A DNA stretch of 64,000 nt from positions 122,229 to 186,228 of the forward strand of contig NMRA01000158.1 in NCBI GenBank assembly GCA_002633005.1, written 5' to 3'. Positions 58,351 to 64,000 of the stretch are shown here, piece after piece. The position numbers were made by a program, and so were the translations under genes. Source of the stretch: Phoronis australis (Eukaryota > Phoronida > Phoronidae). The notes below the pieces were generated by a model, which had not been told where the DNA came from, ran no database searches, and saw only the letters and a list, made by a program, of their open reading frames with translations. Within the stretch, counting starts at the first letter, position 1. The number at the start of each line of letters is the position of its first letter.

Positions 58351-59255
58351 AAATAAACTACCTAATGGTGTTCCATCGAAGCAGTAACTCCAGTGTAAAA
58401 CAGATATCCGGGAGTCGAAAACAAACTCTTGCACCTTCAAAATAGCCAACGGTCTCGAAAAACGAGCACCCTGGCCTTTAAAGCAGGAACCCAAGGATTC
58501 TAGGACCGTTGTCAGTGTCTTCAAACTTTGAGTTAAAGCATCTTCAAGTACTTTCCAGTTGTTTTCTGAATTTGTTTGTGGGAAATTGTCAATTATAAAA
58601 CGTAACTTATAGTACATTGACTTAAAAATTTGATTTTGTCGGGAAAGCGCGTGCTACTTGTCTGTGGTCGAATTACAAAATAATCTATACTCTCAACATG
58701 TTGTTATCGCGGTGAGTATTTAGTTAATTTCAGACTATTGATTAGTTTCTCCATGAATATTTTTAAACATGAAAAACAAAAACAAAGATATTATTTCGAC
58801 TTTCGAGTGCCATTTTCCGTTAATTTATTGTAACGTGTACGCAGCCTCGTGAAATAGAACACTTGATTGCGGTAAAAGAAACTGGCCAACAGGTGACGCA
58901 ATATTTCATTTCGACGCATAAGCTCGCATCACAACTTCAGCGGCAGAATAACGTAGAACACCAATCTGTCATAAGTTGTCTAAACTTCTCATATTGAAAA
59001 AAAAAAACACCATATCACAACAACTATTTAAAGGAGGAAGATTTATTTTTCACCAAGCAATATTTGACAGAAAGTGCTGGAGTGGTGTTTCAGTCCTCAG
59101 GTTCCCTGTCTAATCCCCAATACCTGTTTGAATGGTCAAGATTCGTGTTGTGTTTCGAGCTGGTTAGCTGTTTTGAAGTGCAGGAGTCTGTTTTCGACTC
59201 AGGGATATTTGTTTTACACCTGGGTTCCTGTTTCGATGGAACACCGTGTACCTAA
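58350..59255. repeat. Inverted pair of a diverged repeat
   Basis: 58,360-58,530 on the minus strand and 59,064-59,250 on the plus strand are related. Their translations share VQEFVFDSRISVLH/VQESVFDSGIFVLH followed by CFDGTP, and the DNA shares AGTCTGTTTTCGACTC-like and GTTTCGATGGAACACC blocks. The arms are about 170-190 bp with a spacer of about 530 bp. The shared open frame is suggestive of an old coding repeat, but no family is recognised. Confidence 0.6.
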
Positions 59256-60100
59256 TAGCGAAATTACCCTTTCGCAGCCAGTTACTGTAGTTTGTATGGC
59301 TAAAACACTAGCGCTTCCGCTAGCGCTTCACCCAATGAAACCGCTGCCGTTTTAGCCAGTGAAACTCTTAGAGGTTTCGTCAGTAGTCTGTTCCTAGCCC
59401 GTTTCCTTTTTTTCTGAAGTGGGACTCACAGAACGTTATTGATACATCCAAACGGTGATTGCTCTCTTAACTTTTCAAATGATGCGAGAAAGTGATCCCA
59501 GATACGTTTTCTTTATCCTCTTAATATCTACCAAGTGAAAATTTAAGTCTAACAGCCAAATCTCTGCACGCTTTAGAAACAGAGCCGGAAAATAAATCCG
59601 GGAGTGTACGAATGTTGTGGTCTTCTATAAGTCAACTATAGTTTTCAGAAAACAAAAATTCTTAATTTCTCATTGGTAAATTACACGAATTAAATTTAAT
59701 TAGTTTTCTCATTTGTTTGCTGGGAAAACATCACGTTTATCTCTGAAATGTTCTTAAGCGTTATCAGTTGAAAATAATTCGGAAGGAAATAATAATAAAT
59801 AAAAGAGCTTTTATTTTGAAAACTTTTAATATGAAAATGTTAAATGAAGATGGTCCTCTTTGTTTGTTTGAATGTTAGCTAATCTTAAATTTAATGCCTG
59901 GTCTTGAAATACGTGAACGTGTGTGACAAATTAGTCATAAATTCTTTCTTATAATTTGTTCGAATTTGTTATTACTTGAAATAAAGAGATCAAATCTCTT
60001 TACAAATTCGTTCGCTTGGGTTACGCTATGTAGCTGTTCTGACGTGTTGGCTCGGTGGACGATATATAACCCAGCGTTGCGTTTGTAAGTCCATTCAGCG
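59256..60100. other. Intergenic, no recognised gene
   Basis: AT-rich. Near 59,310 a small snap-back CTAGCGCTTCCGCTAGCG is present. Nothing else is recognised. Confidence 0.4.
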
Positions 60101-60107
60101 CTTTACA

Positions 60108-60232
60108 CACATACACGCGTGCGCGTGCACTTACACTAATACACCCACACCTGCACACACACACACGCGCGCGCGCGCACGCACACGCATACACACGCAC
60201 ACACACATACACATATACACATATATCCCAGC
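60108..60232. repeat. Compound CA/CG/TA microsatellite
   Basis: A long alternating pyrimidine-purine tract: (CA)n, then (CG)n at about 60,170-60,180, then CACA/CATA repeats ending CACATATACACATATA. Such tracts can take up Z-form DNA. It creates a cysteine/valine/arginine-rich spurious open frame on the minus strand. Confidence 0.95.
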
Positions 60233-60794
60233 TAGCGTAACGTTGCACATTGTAGTCTAAAGCGAACAAGGAACAAGCTAACTTCAAGGTCAATGTCGTC
60301 AGTATTGATTGAAACCATTCCCCGTATTCCCTATCCGGTTGATTGATTTCGATTATCAATAGAACGAGGAAATCCACTCCTACACGAGATCCAGATTTAC
60401 TATGTTAAACTTCGGAGCCTAAATACGGGATGGATTTAAAATAACAAAACCAAAAATATAAGTTACTTTCATAAAAATATCCTGCATTCATTTAAAAGGG
60501 AGTGTTAGGACACGGGAAATAATGGGTTACACATTTGAGTGTCAGTTACTGACAACATCCAAAACAAAAATGCTCGTGAAAGTTTGAAAATAAACATAGC
60601 CGAATTTTTTTCAGATATTCATTATCATTGATAAACAAGTACAAAAACAAACATTCATTCACACATGCACACTTCAGGGGAGACAATTCTCATATCTCGT
60701 ATAAAGTAAACAACTGCTACATGGAGTTAACGTGAACAATAAAATTTTCCCGGAGAAGCTGTCATATACAAAAGTGTTATATGCAATTAATTTT

Positions 60795-62870
60795 TTAGCA
60801 TGTAGCAAACTTGTGAATATTAGGTATAATTTTGTGACATCTCTCCTTGTAAATGTACTGTTTGGCTAGAAATAGTAAAATGTTAAATATAAAATCGTGT
60901 GTCTCATAAAGCCCAAGAATAACACGTTCGTAAGAGAGACAGTTGGGAAGCTGAATGAGACACTTTTGAAGTAGTTTTCTGGATTCCTTCCAAAAATCTT
61001 GTACAGGGCGACATTCCCAAAAAAGGTGTGACATCGTCTCTGGTCAGGAACTTTATTACAAAAGGAACATAAATTAAAATCCCGAACTTGGATTTTGCCT
61101 AAAAATGTATTTGTTTCAATAATCCTGTGTATTATTCTAAACTGGAACCATCTAATGTTGGTATCCTTTGTAACTTTATAAGGCAAGGCGTATATTTTCT
61201 TCCAATGTAAACTAACTCTAACTCTATTTCCCATTTACACTCTGACTTAGAAGGTTTCTTAGTGTTGTTAAAGATAGAACAAATATGTCTACAACCCTTC
61301 AAATCTTCCGTAAGTTAGTAATTGCTAAAGACATGCAAGGAGACTAGACATTAACACTTTAAAATTTACTTTGAAATAGACTTTTTGAAACCTTTTTAGA
61401 ATAGAAACAACTCCGTTATATTTTACAAAGTTGTTTTTTACATCGAACCCATCTATCATATGGTTTAAACTAACGAAATTTCCACCTGAGGTATACATAA
61501 CTCTGAAAATCTTAAGCGTTTTACAAACTATGACGTATAAAAACACTTGTGCCTCTGTTAAACCACAAAAGTTGATTCAAAAAGACTTCTTTACTCGCAA
61601 CAATTATTTTCTACATAAAGATGTTATACTTCCAAATACGTCGCGCCAGTAGGAATTATCAACTAGAGTTAACTTCGACTTAATAAAGTCATCTCCAAAT
61701 GAAGCAAAATTCTTCAAGAACGGGTTGAGTGAGTATAGTAATTGACCACTTTTAGACGCAGAACTTTCAAGATATCTACGGGCCATGGCGAGTTTTAAAG
61801 CTTAGCTGAAGGTATGTATATTAACCATTTGAAGTCAGATCTAGTCCTAAACAGGCCGCAGTGCATTTAATTTTATCATTACGAGCCTGCCAGAGACCGG
61901 AGACACTAGCAAACAAATGTCATTCATTCAATGTGGTAGTCAATGACAAATTCGACCCATCCAACGTAACTGATGCGTCGTCCGCATATTGTGAAATCAA
62001 ATATTCCTTATTTCTTGAAACTACACCAGCAATATTTTTATTATTCTTGATTAAATACGCCAAAATCTCCGCGCAAAATGTGAAAATGTAGGGAGACAAA
62101 GGGTCACCTTGTCTGCAGCCATATTGAACCAGGAAGATTTGTGACCATTTACAACAAACGACTTAATATTACTATAAAAGACTTTTACCCACCTCCTGAT
62201 CGACCAACCAAAATTAAGTAAAAGCAATCCTGGTTTGTTAGTTGACTAGGCATAAAACATTAAATCATATAACGCGGATATTTTCGTTCATATTTCTTCC
62301 AGAAACAAAACCTGTCTGAGCCTTGCCAAGTAGTTTTCCCCAAACAGATTTTAACCATTCAGCCACAGCCGAAGAAGTCAATTTGTATGTCACATTGAGT
62401 AAGGATATGGGTCTCCAGTTTTTCAAATAATGTTTACGTATAGCTGCTTCCTTAGGGATACACGTAATCACTCCCTCTTTCAGTGTTCATGATAACTGAC
62501 CAACAGCAAAATCAGTATTAAGTGAACAAACAACGAAATGTCCAATGTCAGACCAAAAAGTTTCAGGAATGCCACTGAAAAAACCATCGGAGGCTGGGCT
62601 CTTGTTGTTTTTCATTTTTTGAAGCATTGCGTGACTTCTTCGTATGTAAGAAGACCTTCTAATATTTGTTTTCTGTCTCATTCAGTTTGGAAACACACAC
62701 CTTATTGTTAGAATTTCTATATTTGTATAGTGCATTTGTACAGATTTTCATAAAATGCTGTGGTTTCCTGAGTAACATCTTCTTCACTATTTCGTGTATA
62801 TCTTTACAGCAACGCACCTTTCAGACGAAAACTTCCAACTCGATAACATCCTTGTGGGGTTCTTAAGGAC
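60795..62870 (-). pseudogene. Decayed L1-like LINE (reverse transcriptase to C-terminus)
   Basis: Reading the minus strand: KMKNNKSPASDGF (about 62,630), then CIPKE-type and YLKNWRPISLLNVTYKL (about 62,400), QTGFVSGRNMNENIRVI (about 62,300), the GCRQGDPLSPYIFTFCAE block (62,119-62,066), QYADDASVTLDGS (about 61,995-61,960), a thumb-like stretch at 61,325-61,786, then LHWKKIYALPYKVTKDTNIR (about 61,200-61,140), FQFRIIHRIIETNTFL, a C-x2-C entry (NLCSFC), HLFWECRPVQDFW and a tail to 60,795. These are the ordered blocks of an L1-type ORF2 from its reverse transcriptase on. Stops and frame changes are frequent. The endonuclease part was not found; the 5' edge near 62,870 is approximate. Confidence 0.87.
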
Positions 62871-64000
62871 ACCAATACGGGTCGGTGTTACTAGTGGGTT
62901 CCTGAATGTCAGATTTAGTGTACATTATCAGGCTTTTAACGGAAAATTTACTACAACAAGGCAAATGTATCATTACTTCTGATGGAGGGGCGATTAAATA
63001 GCTTGAATATAGACAACAACATGTGACACTGAGGCATCTCAATTTGTTCAAAAGTGAAATTTAAATGCATCATTATAAAAATCAGTTTTAACTTGTCTTC
63101 GCACCAATTGGGCAGCATGAATCTTTAGTTCTTTCGTCATTCGTAGAAATTATTTTTGTTTTCGTAGATAGCAGAGATCAGTGTTACAGTTGTAATGTTG
63201 AGCAATTGGTTTATATTTTTTTCTAATTCGGTACCTTCCACTCCGAGAGTTATCTCCCACTCAATTGCCGGTCCTGGTATTTCCCCCACGACAGCCCGTT
63301 TCACTCATCAATACATATCGATTGATTACGCATGTCCCACACGTTTACGCGCGCGAAACTCTCGGAAACGCGCGCATCCCATTAATAACAGAAAATGCTA
63401 TTTTTTCTTCGTCATGAAACCAATTGTTCCAGGACAACCATGAAAACCCTGTTGGCGGATACAAGCATGGGGAGCCATATTGAACCACATATTTATTACA
63501 GTATAACACGAAAAGCCGTCATTGACTTCTTCCACACCAACAATCCCACGCCCACAGTATTATGTTTTTGATAATGTTAGCAAAGGTTGAGATGAGATGG
63601 GTTTTATGTCTTTGTCGATGACATCAACCTGGCTGCAGAGGGCATTTTGCGGAAATACTATCGAATTCAATGTTGTGGAGTAGGAATCGGCGCCGAGGAG
63701 AAAGAAGACCAGCCGCCAGGTGGCGTGACCTGCTCGACAACGAGTCAGTTGCACTTCAAATACCTACGTGTACTGGTAACCTGTTTTTTTAACTCAAGCA
63801 GCCTTGACAAAGCAATAAGACGACTTGATAAACGCTTATCAAAAGTATCAGAAAAGGAGACGGTTGCACTAAAATATAGGAAACTCAAGCATGGCTAAAC
63901 GTAAAAACATTACAATCATATATTTGTGTGGTATGATAAAGATATGTTCAAAATATAAACTTTCTGTATGTTAAATTCAGTAATCCCCCACGTGAACATA
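62871..64000. other. Intergenic, no recognised gene
   Basis: The open stretches at 63,195-63,443 and 63,647-63,898 (plus) and 63,560-63,754 (minus) are unassigned. The latter part of the second reads SLDKAIRRLDKRLSKVSEKE, a charged helix-like string without a family. A FVDDINLAA string at about 63,616 and a GERRPAARWRDLLD string at about 63,700 vaguely recall retroelement tails but are in different frames. Confidence 0.35.

Noticed and set aside
60021-60377. 118-codon minus-strand frame rich in C, V and R
   Set aside because: Produced by the CA/CG microsatellite.
63560-63898. Retroelement fragment (FVDDINLAA and GERRPAARWRDLLD strings)
   Set aside because: The strings are in different frames, in an unusual order and without the other reverse-transcriptase blocks.

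Overview
This looks like AT-rich, gene-poor nuclear DNA from an invertebrate animal. The evidence is eukaryotic throughout: GT-AG introns with matching codon phases, several kinds of non-LTR retrotransposon, a tRNA-derived SINE, terminal-inverted-repeat DNA transposons, a Ty3/gypsy-like LTR element and microsatellites. The extracellular module in the gene at 33.6-39.7 kb is one I associate with marine invertebrates (hemichordates, amphioxus, molluscs, annelids). A hemichordate or similar animal is a reasonable guess, but the window does not prove it.

Only two host protein genes can be supported. (1) 50,851-51,765, minus strand: a single-exon secreted precursor of 304 residues with a signal peptide, eleven tandem 12-residue units built on GWDS and separated by RR/KR, further GWDS peptides on both sides, and a TATA box 77 bp upstream. 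It is almost certainly a neuropeptide or peptide-hormone precursor. I do not recognise the family, and it is the best candidate here for something undescribed. (2) 39,678 to 33,572, minus strand: at least four exons with perfectly matched splice phases. They encode a signal peptide, a PAN/Apple-like domain and a conserved extracellular module. The last exon was not found.

The rest is mostly transposon layers. 0.5-1.8 and 17.6-18.9 kb: two copies of one interspersed repeat, one holding a LINE reverse-transcriptase fragment and the other a 726-bp solo LTR. 4.3-5.3 kb: ~245-bp tandem repeats with a SINE inserted, flanked by a 13-bp target-site duplication. 9.2-10.0 kb: a decayed CR1/jockey-like LINE. 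10.3-10.5 kb: GACCGCC-rich repeats and a 17-bp perfect hairpin. 13.1-16.6 kb: a 3.5-kb TIR element ('Element A') with a small two-exon reading frame. 20.4-24.3 kb: MITE-like and diverged repeats, then an ~830-bp tandem duplication with an N at the junction. 26.0-32.2 kb: a second, inverted copy of Element A split by a complete 3.8-kb foldback element (27,957-31,746) with a 6-bp target-site duplication. 36.4-37.9 kb: a TIR element inside an intron of the PAN gene. 42.9-46.9 kb: a broken Ty3/gypsy-like element without an integrase. 54.4-54.9 and 60.8-62.9 kb: further LINE remains.

The genes show no sign of working together. The stretches between the listed features hold only AT-rich sequence in which I recognise nothing; they are itemised in the feature list.
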